Below, one piece after another: positions 41,185 through 49,302 of a stretch of DNA of 64,000 bases. This DNA comes from Sphaerochaeta sp032144095 (GTDB lineage Bacteria; Spirochaetota; Spirochaetia; Sphaerochaetales; Sphaerochaetaceae), in the NCBI RefSeq assembly GCF_032144095.1, contig NZ_JAVSNJ010000005.1, positions 62,001 to 126,000 on the forward strand, read 5' to 3'. A model generated the notes under the pieces. It saw only the letters and a program-made list of their open reading frames with translations. It had not been told where the DNA came from and did not search any database. Every line of letters begins with the position of its first letter. Position 1 is the first letter of the stretch. Position numbers and translations under genes: made by a program.

Positions 41185-41227
41185 GGGGGAGCTTCATAGC
41201 CCTTCGGGCGAAGTCAACTTCTCCCCC
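41185..41227 (+). ncRNA. Possible structured leader RNA before the decarboxylase beta gene
   Basis: A nested fold: GGGGGAG (41185-41191) pairs with CTCCCCC (41221-41227), inside it CTTC with GAAG, and inside that GCCC-TTC-GGGC. It ends 24 bases before the ATG and 13 before the ribosome site GGAGG. There is no T-run, so it is not a simple terminator. It could be an attenuator, riboswitch part or mRNA stabiliser. No known class is recognised. Confidence 0.4.
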
Positions 41228-41251
41228 CATGTTCATTTTTGGAGGTTCACT

Positions 41252-42388
41252 ATGAGCTTCTTATTGGTCGGATTGTCCAATACCACGTGGCAACAGGTGC
41301 TGATGTTTGGTGTTGGCGGGATGCTGATCTATCTTGCGATCTCAAAGAAACTGGAACCAGCCTTGCTCCTGCCCATGGGCTTTGGGGCAATTCTGGTAAA
41401 CCTGCCTTTTTCGGGTGCCATCACCCAAAGCATGCAGGGTATCGGCGAGGTGACAGGTATCCTTGATTGGCTTTTCAACATGGGCATCTCATCTGCAGAG
41501 GCGATGCCTCTCTTGCTGTTCATCGGCATCGGGGCAATGATTGACTTTGGTCCGTTGCTTGCCAACCCAAAGCTGATCTTGTTTGGGGCAGCGGCACAGT
41601 GGGGAATTTTCGCCACCATCTCCCTGGCAACCCTCATGGGCTTCAACTTGGTCGATGCCGCCTCGATAGGCATCATCGGGGCTGCCGATGGACCCACCTC
41701 CATCCTGGTTTCCCAGGTGCTGGGAAGCAGGTATATTGGCCCGATAGCCATCGCAGCCTACTCATACATGGCCCTGGTTCCGATAATACAGCCGTTTGCC
41801 ATCAAGCTGGTCACAACGAAGAAGGAACGGGCCATCAGGATGACCTACAACCCCAGGGCGATCTCCAAGCGTGCAAAGATTCTCTTTCCCATCATTGTCA
41901 CCATCGTCTCGGGTTATGTTGCCCCAGCCTCAGTCTCCCTGGTGGGGATGCTGATGTTCGGGAACCTGATCAGGGAGTGCACCGTGCTTGATTCACTCTC
42001 GACTACTGCCCAGACTGTGTTGGTAAATCTGGTTACCCTTCTGTTGGGCATAACCATTGCCTCAACCATGAAGGCTGAGTCGTTCATCACCCTCCAGACG
42101 CTTATGATCATGGGCTTGGGCCTCATGGCCTTCGTCTTCGATACGATAGCGGGGGTGGTGTTTGCCAAGTTCCTCAACCTCTTCAGTAAGACGAAGATCA
42201 ATCCCATGATCGGGGCAGCAGGGATCTCTGCCTTCCCGATGTCAGCTCGGGTAATCCAGAAGATGGGCCAGCAGGCCGATCCTCAAAACCATCTGCTGAT
42301 GCATGCGGTAGGGGCAAATGTGGCAGGGCAGATTGCCTCTGTCATCGCAGGCGGTGTCATCCTGGGCTTGGTCCCAGGCCTGATCTAA
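41252..42388 (+). CDS. Na+-pumping decarboxylase beta subunit (OadB/GcdB family)
   Basis: A 378-residue polytopic membrane protein that couples decarboxylation of carboxybiotin to sodium export. Family signatures include the helix-1 region, SSAEAMPLLLFIGIGAMIDFGPL, and GIIGAADGPTSILVS with the Asp needed for sodium and proton handling; NxxGAxDGP is typical. The ATG at 41252 follows GGAGG. The gamma subunit gene lies 13 bp after it. No alpha (carboxyltransferase) or biotin-carrier gene is adjacent, so oxaloacetate, methylmalonyl-CoA, glutaconyl-CoA or malonate are all possible substrates. Confidence 0.9.
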   Translation: MSFLLVGLSNTTWQQVLMFGVGGMLIYLAISKKLEPALLLPMGFGAILVNLPFSGAITQSMQGIGEVTGILDWLFNMGISSAEAMPLLLFIGIGAMIDFGPLLANPKLILFGAAAQWGIFATISLATLMGFNLVDAASIGIIGAADGPTSILVSQVLGSRYIGPIAIAAYSYMALVPIIQPFAIKLVTTKKERAIRMTYNPRAISKRAKILFPIIVTIVSGYVAPASVSLVGMLMFGNLIRECTVLDSLSTTAQTVLVNLVTLLLGITIASTMKAESFITLQTLMIMGLGLMAFVFDTIAGVVFAKFLNLFSKTKINPMIGAAGISAFPMSARVIQKMGQQADPQNHLLMHAVGANVAGQIASVIAGGVILGLVPGLI

Positions 42389-42401
42389 GGGAGGTATGGC
42401 T

Positions 42402-42560
42402 ATGAGTGAGACATTTTTCCTTTCCCTCAAACTGATGGGGCAGGGTATGGCAGGGATCTTTGCAGTCATCCTCATCATCTATGTTGTGCTGCTGTTTTTG
42501 GGAAAGCCAAAGAAGAAGGCGAAACAGGATGAGGTACAGCAAGAAGAGAGAAGGAGCTAG
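42402..42560 (+). CDS. Na+-pumping decarboxylase gamma subunit (OadG-like small protein)
   Basis: A 52-residue protein: one membrane helix (about residues 12-34, with the GQGMAGIFAVILIIY stretch) followed by a highly charged tail rich in Lys, Glu and Gln. This is the OadG/MmdD layout, in which the helix anchors and joins the beta and carboxyltransferase subunits. GGGAGG lies seven bases before the ATG at 42402. An ATG six bases earlier is too close to it. Gene order beta then gamma is reversed from the usual gamma-alpha-beta. A terminator follows. Confidence 0.75.
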   Translation: MSETFFLSLKLMGQGMAGIFAVILIIYVVLLFLGKPKKKAKQDEVQQEERRS

Positions 42561-42602
42561 CTACTGCAATTCTTGCATTGTGCGTGCTTAAAACTCTGTG
42601 AT

Positions 42603-42637
42603 GGGGGAGTGATCTGATGATTGCTCCCCCGTTTTTT
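42603..42637 (+). terminator. Terminator of the decarboxylase beta-gamma unit
   Basis: Seven-bp stem GGGGGAG/CTCCCCC with a 14-base loop, then G and six T. The convergent GntR gene stops just beyond. Confidence 0.85.
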
Positions 42638-42641
42638 GGTT

Positions 42642-43361
42642 TTATAGGATAGGCTCCTGACTTACCTGCAGAAATGATTGTACCCCATCAATGGTGGCCT
42701 GGATGTGCTCTTCCATGAGCTGTTCGCAGGAAGCCTTGTCCCGTTTGCGCATGTTCGCCAACAGCAGTCGGTGGTAACGGATACCGATGGCACAACCAAG
42801 GATGGAAACAATGCTGTGCATGGTCGTTGACAGAACTTCCTCAATGCTCTGGTTTGCTTGGATAAGGATAGGGTTTTTTGAAGATTCCGCTATCTTTCGG
42901 TGGAAAAGATAGTCCGCCTTACTGAATTTCTCAATGTCATCATGATGGACTATCATGGAGTTGAAGATCTCTTCAAGGGCAACGAGGTCTTCATCGGTAA
43001 GATGTTGGACAGCCAGGCCGATGGTGCCTTTCTCCACCACCATACGATATTCCAATACCTTGATGATGTCGCTTTGGAGGAATGCCGCCTTAAGGGGGTT
43101 GAGCGAGGCCACAGCTCCTTTGACTTCGGTACGAACGACAACAGTCCTCCCTCCCTGATGGGTCTGTACCAATCCAACGGCTTCCAGTTGCTGGATGGCC
43201 GAGCGAATGGTAACCCTGCTCACCGAAAATTGCTCACAGAGATCTTTTTCGGAAGGGAGCTTCTCTCCAATTTCCCAGGTATCCTGTTCAATGAGTTTTC
43301 GTAGTTTTGTATAAATCTGTATCCTCAGTGAAGTTGTCTTTTGTTGTGCTTCCTCTTTCAT
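42642..43361 (-). CDS. GntR-family regulator, FadR/FCD type
   Basis: A 239-residue regulator with an N-terminal winged helix (GEKLPSEKDLCEQFSVSRVTIRSAIQQLE, then a QGGRTVVV wing) and a helical FCD ligand domain from about 95, with the metal-site Asp/His residues in the DYLFHRKIAESS region. FCD proteins usually sense small organic acids. I start at the ATG at 43361, seven bases after AGGAG. An ATG six codons earlier lies upstream of that ribosome site. It is divergent from the TRAP/dehydrogenase/transketolase operon and is its natural regulator. Confidence 0.92.
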   Translation of the reverse strand: MKEEAQQKTTSLRIQIYTKLRKLIEQDTWEIGEKLPSEKDLCEQFSVSRVTIRSAIQQLEAVGLVQTHQGGRTVVVRTEVKGAVASLNPLKAAFLQSDIIKVLEYRMVVEKGTIGLAVQHLTDEDLVALEEIFNSMIVHHDDIEKFSKADYLFHRKIAESSKNPILIQANQSIEEVLSTTMHSIVSILGCAIGIRYHRLLLANMRKRDKASCEQLMEEHIQATIDGVQSFLQVSQEPIL

Positions 43362-43379
43362 AGATGATCTCCTGTCCAT

Positions 43380-43396
43380 AACTTATAATACAAGTT
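43380..43396. promoter_or_regulatory. Candidate GntR (FCD) operator
   Basis: AACTTATAATACAAGTT has five-bp perfect outer arms, and its inner CTTATA-A-TACAAG is symmetrical but for one base. FCD-type GntR sites are often of the form CTTGTATACAAG. It lies 19 bp before the regulator's start codon, in the region divergent to the TRAP operon. Confidence 0.4.
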
Positions 43397-43526
43397 GTGG
43401 CCGTATAATGCAACATTTATTTATCGATATTTTTATACCTAGATAAACAAAATTTTTTATAATTCTTTCTTTTGTAATAAATTAATAAATATCTTGGTTT
43501 AATAAAAATAAAAATAAATATTTTCC

Positions 43527-43555
43527 TTTACAGATTCATTTTTCACTTGTACTAT
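43527..43555 (+). promoter_or_regulatory. Promoter of the TRAP/transketolase operon
   Basis: TTTACA (43527-43532), 17 bp, TACTAT (43550-43555) gives a start near 43562, with AAAGGAG in the leader. The whole 43397-43526 stretch is extremely AT-rich, which may act as an UP-element-like region. Confidence 0.6.
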
Positions 43556-43589
43556 GAGTTAAACGTAAAAAAAGGAGAACTTTGGTATT

Positions 43590-44759
43590 ATGAAAAAACC
43601 ATTGCTTGTTTTAGCTCTCGTCGTTGTTGCTTCTCTGCTCTTCTTTGGCTGTGCCAAGAAAGACAGTGCTGCAGCAAGCACTGCAGGTACTATGCCCGCC
43701 GCTACTGCTTCTTCCGTTGCTGTCGCACCTTCCTCTTCTGCCGTAGAGAAGGCCGCAGTCTCCATCAAGAAGGAAGTTCGTACTGTAAAGCCGGACTACA
43801 CCATCCGCTTCGCCTACTATGATGCAGCCACATGGCCAAACATCTCGAAGACTCCACTACCAGAACATGCCTATGCACTTGTATTCAAGAGCATTGTAGA
43901 GTCCAACTCCAATGGAAAGATTGCTGTTGAGCTCTATCCTGGAAACGCCCTTGGCGATACCAAGGCTACCATGGAAATGGCAATGAGCGGTGGTATCGAG
44001 ATGGTAACCGCGACCGGTACCGCCTCCTCGATCATGCCTGAGCTTCAGGTAATTTTCCTTCCCTATGTGTTCAAGAGTGATGAGATTGCATGGGATTTCT
44101 TCGACAACAGCGATCTTTGGAAAGAGATGACTGCAGATTTCCAAAAGAAGAGCAATCTGAAGATGCTCTCCGTTGGCCAGAATGGTACTCGCCACTTCAC
44201 CAACAACAAGCGCCCCATCCATACCCCTGCCGACATGAAGGGACTCAAGTTCCGCGTCATGCAGAGCCCGATCTATGTAAAGATGGTCGAAGCCATGGGT
44301 GCTTCCGCTACTCCTCTTGCTTCAGGCGAGATCTACACAGCTTGTCAGACTGGTGTTGTTGATGGACAGGAAAACCCCATCTGGAACATTGCAGCCAACA
44401 AGTGGAACGAAGTACAGAAATATATCACCCTTGATGGACACACCTGGAGTGAAAACTTCGTAATGATGAACGTCGATTTCTGGAATTCCCTCCCTGCCAA
44501 CTACCAGCACATCATCACGATCGCTGCATACCATGCACAGAACGCTGATAGGGCTGCAGAAGCTTTGGCTTCCCGTGTTCTTGACTTCGAATCAGTCAGG
44601 AATTCAATGGAAGTCTATGTTCCTACCGCTGCTGAACTTGAGGCATTCAAGACAGCCGCTGCTCCCACCTATGATTGGTTGAGGGGCGAGGTTGGAGATT
44701 CGATCGTTGATCGTTTCCTTGCGGAAGTAAAGAAGTCAGAAGTCAAATTCGGCTGGTAA
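43590..44759 (+). CDS. TRAP transporter solute-binding lipoprotein, DctP family
   Basis: A 389-residue binding protein. The signal peptide ends in a lipobox LLFFGC, so Cys21 is lipidated and the protein is membrane-anchored. A long Ala/Ser-rich linker (about 24-60) follows, then the DctP domain, with DMKGLKFRVM carrying the Arg that usually binds a carboxylate, and GEIYTACQTGVVDGQENP. The linker is longer than usual. AAAGGAG lies 12 bases before the ATG, a long gap. It is the first gene of an operon with TRAP membrane subunits, two dehydrogenases and a split transketolase, so its ligand is probably a sugar acid or similar compound. Confidence 0.92.
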   Translation: MKKPLLVLALVVVASLLFFGCAKKDSAAASTAGTMPAATASSVAVAPSSSAVEKAAVSIKKEVRTVKPDYTIRFAYYDAATWPNISKTPLPEHAYALVFKSIVESNSNGKIAVELYPGNALGDTKATMEMAMSGGIEMVTATGTASSIMPELQVIFLPYVFKSDEIAWDFFDNSDLWKEMTADFQKKSNLKMLSVGQNGTRHFTNNKRPIHTPADMKGLKFRVMQSPIYVKMVEAMGASATPLASGEIYTACQTGVVDGQENPIWNIAANKWNEVQKYITLDGHTWSENFVMMNVDFWNSLPANYQHIITIAAYHAQNADRAAEALASRVLDFESVRNSMEVYVPTAAELEAFKTAAAPTYDWLRGEVGDSIVDRFLAEVKKSEVKFGW

Positions 44760-44772
44760 TCGTAGTTAATAC

Positions 44773-44803
44773 TGACAACCGCTTCGCCGTGTAGCGGTTG
44801 TCA
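44773..44803 (+). other. Intercistronic hairpin after dctP-like gene
   Basis: Perfect 11-bp stem TGACAACCGCT/AGCGGTTGTCA with a nine-base loop and no T-run, located between the binding-protein gene and the small membrane subunit, as in the other TRAP operon. Confidence 0.75.
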
Positions 44804-44825
44804 ATTGTATGAAGAGGTGAATTCT

Positions 44826-45326
44826 GTGGTAAACATACTTGATCGGATCAGCTGGGTATTGGGTAAAATAGCTACCTATATGGCCACCATTATTCTAGTA
44901 TCCGTATTTTTCGTCATCAGCGCAGGAATCATTTGCAGATTCACAAGCCTGAGAATCTCTTGGACTGAAGAGTTGGCCCGATGGGGTCTCATCAGCCTAA
45001 CCTACGTGGGAGCAAGCGCTGCTCTGCGCAACAAGCAACACGTAGGCGTCAATTTTGTGGTGAACGCACTTCCTGCGAAAATTGCAAAAATTGTAACTGG
45101 CCTGGCTTATATAGCTGTAATGGTTACGGTATCGTACTTCTTTTTCAACAGTCTTGAGGCAGCCCTTAAGGCAACCAGGATTCGTGGGGATATCATCCCT
45201 CTCTCTCTCAAATATGTAAAATTACTGCTTCCCATGAGCTTCTTTATGATGTTTTTTCATCTGGCATGGGGTTTGAGTACACTTTTTGGAGCAAAAAGTG
45301 TTGATGGTAAAACAATCGGATTGTAA
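44826..45326 (+). CDS. TRAP transporter small membrane subunit, DctQ family
   Basis: A 166-residue membrane protein with four hydrophobic segments, typical of DctQ, including an ISWTEELARWGLISLTYVG helix. I choose GTG at 44826 because AGAGGTGA lies six bases before it. A TTG seven codons upstream has no ribosome site. It forms the permease with the DctM protein that starts 12 bp later. Confidence 0.88.
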   Translation: MVNILDRISWVLGKIATYMATIILVSVFFVISAGIICRFTSLRISWTEELARWGLISLTYVGASAALRNKQHVGVNFVVNALPAKIAKIVTGLAYIAVMVTVSYFFFNSLEAALKATRIRGDIIPLSLKYVKLLLPMSFFMMFFHLAWGLSTLFGAKSVDGKTIGL

Positions 45327-45338
45327 AAGGAAATAACC

Positions 45339-46622
45339 ATGGGTATTATTGCGCTTGTTTTTGTTCTGGCCATGGCAATTGGCATTCCCATTGCTTTTGT
45401 ACTTGGAGCATCCTCACTCTATTACTTTGTATTCTTAGGAAATATCCCCTTGAGCATGATCGGACAGAAAATGTTCAGCGGAATCGATAACTATGTATTG
45501 CTGGCCATCCCATTCTTCATCCTTGCTGGAGAATTGATGAACCGCTCGAAAATTACTGATGCTTTGATCAGTTTCTCCAATATCCTTGTAGGAAGGATTC
45601 CTGGTGCCCTTGCGCAGATCAACATTGTAGCCAGTGTGTTCTTTGCAGGAATCACGGGTAGCGGTGTTGCCGATACTGCCGCCCTTGGTTCCATCCTGAT
45701 TCCGGCAATGGAAAAAGAGGGGTACACCCCAGCCTATGCTGCGGCAGTTACGGTAGCCTCTTCAGTAATTGGGCCCATTATTCCCCCCAGTGTTGTGATG
45801 GTCATCTACTCCATGGCAACAGGTGAATCCGTTGGAGCTCTCTTTGCAGCCGGCTATGTACCTGGCCTTTCCATCGCACTGGTACTGATGATTCTTGCCT
45901 ATTACTATGCAATCAAGCAAAAGCATCCAAGGCGTGTGGAAAAGATTCCGATGAAACAGGTCATTCTGACCCTGCGCGAGTCCATCATCGGGCTTCTCTG
46001 CCCTGTGATCCTCATCGCTGGTATTTTCAGTGGTATGTTCACTCCTACTGAGGCTGCTGTTGTGGCCTGCCTGTATGCGATCATAGCAGGAAAGTATCTG
46101 CTGAAGACCATGAAGTGGAAGGATGTCTTTGAAAGTTTCAGGGGAGCTGCTGTTGCCTCAGCCATTACGCTGATGGTCATAGCCATGGCCAACCTCTTTG
46201 GTCAGGTCCTCACCCTTGAGAGAATCCCCTCACTGGTTGCCGATGTGATGCTAGGCATTACACGCAATAGGTTTGTATTCCTCATGCTTGTAAACCTATT
46301 TCTTCTCTTTATGGGAATGATCATGGATCCAGGTGCCAGTGTCCTGATCTTGGCTCCGATCCTCCTGCCGATTGCCATCAGCCTAGGGATACAGCCTTTG
46401 CACTTTGCTCTGGTCATGATCGTTAACCTGAATATCGGCTTGATCACGCCACCGGTTGGTACCTGTCTCTATGCAGCAGCTCCCATAGCGAAGCTGAGTA
46501 TAGAAAAGATATCCAAGGCAGTCTTGCCGTTTGTCGGTGTTGAATTGATAGCCTTGATGTTGTTGACGTATATCCCTGAGTTGACTCTCTTTGTACCGCG
46601 CCTGCTCGGGTACATCTACTAG
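45339..46622 (+). CDS. TRAP transporter large membrane subunit, DctM family
   Basis: A 427-residue permease with about 12 helices. Typical features are LLAIPFFILAGELMNRSKI near 50-68, FFAGITGSGVADTAALG, and VIGPIIPPSVVMVIYS. The ribosome site AAGGA lies seven bases before the ATG. Sodium-driven uptake of the ligand bound by the upstream lipoprotein is expected. Confidence 0.93.
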   Translation: MGIIALVFVLAMAIGIPIAFVLGASSLYYFVFLGNIPLSMIGQKMFSGIDNYVLLAIPFFILAGELMNRSKITDALISFSNILVGRIPGALAQINIVASVFFAGITGSGVADTAALGSILIPAMEKEGYTPAYAAAVTVASSVIGPIIPPSVVMVIYSMATGESVGALFAAGYVPGLSIALVLMILAYYYAIKQKHPRRVEKIPMKQVILTLRESIIGLLCPVILIAGIFSGMFTPTEAAVVACLYAIIAGKYLLKTMKWKDVFESFRGAAVASAITLMVIAMANLFGQVLTLERIPSLVADVMLGITRNRFVFLMLVNLFLLFMGMIMDPGASVLILAPILLPIAISLGIQPLHFALVMIVNLNIGLITPPVGTCLYAAAPIAKLSIEKISKAVLPFVGVELIALMLLTYIPELTLFVPRLLGYIY

Positions 46623-46643
46623 GACTGTATAAGAAGGATACCT

Positions 46644-47672
46644 ATGAAAGCACTATATTATGTGGGTGATAAGGCTATGGAACTGCGCGAGGTCGATAGG
46701 CCTGTGCGTAAGGGAAACGAATATCTCATCGAGGTCAAGTCAAACGGAATCTGTGGATCAGACTTTGAGGGATATATGGGAAAGACCGGTCGTAGGACGG
46801 CTCCCATGATTATGGGCCATGAGTTCTCCGGTGTCATCAGCCAAGCCCCTCAGGGCGGCAAGTTCGCCATTGGAACCAAGGTTGTCGTCTTCCCCAAACC
46901 ATATTGCGGTGTTTGCGATCTCTGCAAGAAGGGAATGGTCAATGTGTGTCCTGAAGGGATCTGCATGGGCGTGCTCGATTTCAATGGCTCGATGTGTGAA
47001 TATGTCTCCATTGAGGAGAAGTATCTCCTTCCCTTTGACGGCATCTCCTTCAATGAGGCTGCCTTTACCGAGCCTCTTGCAGTGGCGTATCGTTCGGTTC
47101 ACAAGATCAGCGACCAGCAGCTTGCAGAAGCTGAATATACCTTGGTCATTGGGGCTGGAACGATTGGATTGTTGGCACTTGCCCTGCTTAAGTACAGGGG
47201 AGCCAAAAACATAATCATCAGCGATGCTACAGAGTTCCGCCTTGATGTGGCACGGAAATTGGGAGCTGATTTTACCATCAATCCAAGAACCAATGATTTT
47301 ACTGAAGAAATTGGCAGGATCACGAAGGGAAAAGGGTGTGACTTTGCCATTGAGGCAGTAGGGATTGCCCCGACTGCAGCAAACTCCCTGGAGTGTCTGA
47401 AAATTGGTGGTACCGCTATCTGGATTGGTAATGCCCAGAAGATGGTTGAAGTCAACATGCAGAAGATTGTCACCAAGGAACTCACCATCAAGGGCAACTA
47501 TGTCTACGATCTTGATGGTTTTGCAGATAGCCTTCGTCTCCTGCAGGAGAGGAAGATCGACATCATGCCCCTGATGACCCATATCTACAAGCTGGAAGAG
47601 GGTGTGCAGGCTTTCAAGGACCTGGAAAACAACAGGGACGGAAAGATGCTGAAAGTGATGTTGGAGAACTGA
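46644..47672 (+). CDS. Zinc-dependent medium-chain dehydrogenase (polyol/sugar type)
   Basis: A 342-residue alcohol dehydrogenase. Catalytic zinc ligands are Cys37 and His59-Glu60 (GICGSD, GHEFSG), and the structural zinc is held by Cys88, 91, 94 and 102. The NAD-binding GAGTIGLLALALL follows at about 172-184. It resembles sorbitol, threonine and L-idonate dehydrogenases. It probably oxidises a secondary hydroxyl of the imported compound to a ketone. It is fourth in the operon and overlaps the next gene by one base (TGATG). Confidence 0.9.
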   Translation: MKALYYVGDKAMELREVDRPVRKGNEYLIEVKSNGICGSDFEGYMGKTGRRTAPMIMGHEFSGVISQAPQGGKFAIGTKVVVFPKPYCGVCDLCKKGMVNVCPEGICMGVLDFNGSMCEYVSIEEKYLLPFDGISFNEAAFTEPLAVAYRSVHKISDQQLAEAEYTLVIGAGTIGLLALALLKYRGAKNIIISDATEFRLDVARKLGADFTINPRTNDFTEEIGRITKGKGCDFAIEAVGIAPTAANSLECLKIGGTAIWIGNAQKMVEVNMQKIVTKELTIKGNYVYDLDGFADSLRLLQERKIDIMPLMTHIYKLEEGVQAFKDLENNRDGKMLKVMLEN

Positions 47673-48427
47673 TGATGCATGTTACAGGAAAGACAGTAGT
47701 GATAACAGGTGGCTGTGGCGGCTTGGGCTCCGAGATGGGTGAGCTTCTTGCATCAAATGGTGCCAATGTCTACCTTCTGGACCTTGACGAGACAAAGGGT
47801 CTTGCCCTTGTGCACCAGTACAAGGATCTACCTGGCAAGGTTTCCTTCATGAAGATGGACATCACCTCGCCCCAGGAATGGGAGCAGGCGATCTCCAGGA
47901 TCGTGGAAGAGGAAGGACATCTTGATGTCCTGGTGAACAATGCGGGGATCAACATCCGCAAGCCGATCGAGGAGATGTCCCTCGAGGAGTGGAATACCAT
48001 GATGCTGGTCAACGTGGGAAGCGTGTTCCTGGGGACCAAGCATGTCATCCCGGTGATGCGCAAGCAGGGTGGTGGGGCGATCATCAACACCTCTTCGGTG
48101 TGCGGGCTCATCGGGCACCGCTACACCCCCGAGGCGTACACGACCACCAAGGGGGCTGTGACACTGCTGACCAAGTCGATAGCCTCGAGGTATGCGAAGG
48201 ATGGCATCAGGTGCAACTCGATCCATCCCAGCACCGTCGATACCCCCCTGGTGCAGGAGATGTTCAAGGACCCGGTGAAGAAGCAGCAGAGGCTGGACGA
48301 GGTGCCCCTCGGGCGCCTGGCCAAGTCCTCCGACGTAGCCAATGCAGTATTGTATCTCGCATCAGATGAAGCTTCCTTCATCAACGGCATAGCGTTGCCT
48401 GTTGATGGCGGGGTCACCTGCTGTTGA
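47672..48427 (+). CDS. Short-chain dehydrogenase (gluconate 5-dehydrogenase-like)
   Basis: A 251-residue SDR oxidoreductase. TGGCGGLG is at 12-19, NNAGIN at about 89-94, and the catalytic pair Tyr156 and Lys160 is present with Ser141/142 before it. The C-terminus ends in NGIALPVDGGVTC. It resembles 2-deoxygluconate and gluconate 5-dehydrogenases. With the zinc enzyme upstream it gives two redox steps on one substrate. Two ATGs at the start are equally possible. Confidence 0.88.
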   Translation: MMHVTGKTVVITGGCGGLGSEMGELLASNGANVYLLDLDETKGLALVHQYKDLPGKVSFMKMDITSPQEWEQAISRIVEEEGHLDVLVNNAGINIRKPIEEMSLEEWNTMMLVNVGSVFLGTKHVIPVMRKQGGGAIINTSSVCGLIGHRYTPEAYTTTKGAVTLLTKSIASRYAKDGIRCNSIHPSTVDTPLVQEMFKDPVKKQQRLDEVPLGRLAKSSDVANAVLYLASDEASFINGIALPVDGGVTCC

Positions 48428-48453
48428 AGACGAAATAGGTTAAGGAGCGAGAG

Positions 48454-49302
48454 ATGAAGTATTCTCAGGAACAAGTAACAGAACTGAAGAGGAAGGCGAT
48501 CCAGGTACGTGCAAACATCCTGGAGATGATCCCTCCTGGGAAGGTGGGACACCTCGGCGGAAGCAGCAGCATAGCCGACGTCATGGCCGCCTTATATTTC
48601 CATACCATGACGGTCAACCCTTCCGATCCCAAGGATCCCAAGCGTGACCGCCTGATCATGAGCAAGGGCCATGCCGTGCTGGTACAGTACGCCTGCCTGG
48701 TCGAGCTTGGCTACTTCGGGCGCGAGGAGCTTGCCAAGGTCAAGACCTTCAAGGGCATGCTGCAGGGCCACCCTGACATGGACAAGACACCCGGCATCGA
48801 GGCGGTCACCGGCTCTCTCGGGCAGGGACTCTCCATCGCCCTGGGTCTTGCCCTGGGCTTCAGGTTGGATAAGCTGCCCAACCGAGTCTATGCGATCCTG
48901 GGCGACGGCGAGCTTGCCGAGGGCCAGATCTGGGAAGCCATCATGGCGGCCCATGGCTTCAAGGCAAACAACCTGACAGCCATCGTGGACTTCAACGGCA
49001 TCCAGGCCACAAGCACCACCAAGGAGATCTTCCCCATTGAGAACCTGGCCCAGAAGTGGGGCAGCTTCGGGTGGAACGTCATCGAGATCGACGGCCATGA
49101 CATGGTCCAGGTCCTCGATGCCCTTGAGGCGGCAAAGGCCTTCACCGAGGGACCCTCGGTAATCCTGGCACACACCGTCAAGGGCAAGTGCTTCCCCTTC
49201 GCGGAAGGGAAGGCAAAGTACCACAATGCAGCGATGACCGAGGAAGAGTACAAGATTGCCTGGTCCTGCATTGAGAACATGAAGAGAGAGGTAGAGGCAT
49301 GA
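48454..49302 (+). CDS. Transketolase, N-terminal (TPP-binding) subunit
   Basis: A 282-residue protein equal to the first half of transketolase. The thiamin-diphosphate motif starts GDG at 150-152 (ILGDGELAEGQIWEA) and ends with Asn near 172-173. GHLGGSSSI, SKGHAV and GSLGQGLS are also typical. It needs the next gene product to complete the active site, so this is a natural split enzyme, not a broken one. It overlaps that gene by ATGA. It moves a two-carbon ketol unit between sugars. The ribosome site is AAGGAG. Confidence 0.93.
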   Translation: MKYSQEQVTELKRKAIQVRANILEMIPPGKVGHLGGSSSIADVMAALYFHTMTVNPSDPKDPKRDRLIMSKGHAVLVQYACLVELGYFGREELAKVKTFKGMLQGHPDMDKTPGIEAVTGSLGQGLSIALGLALGFRLDKLPNRVYAILGDGELAEGQIWEAIMAAHGFKANNLTAIVDFNGIQATSTTKEIFPIENLAQKWGSFGWNVIEIDGHDMVQVLDALEAAKAFTEGPSVILAHTVKGKCFPFAEGKAKYHNAAMTEEEYKIAWSCIENMKREVEA

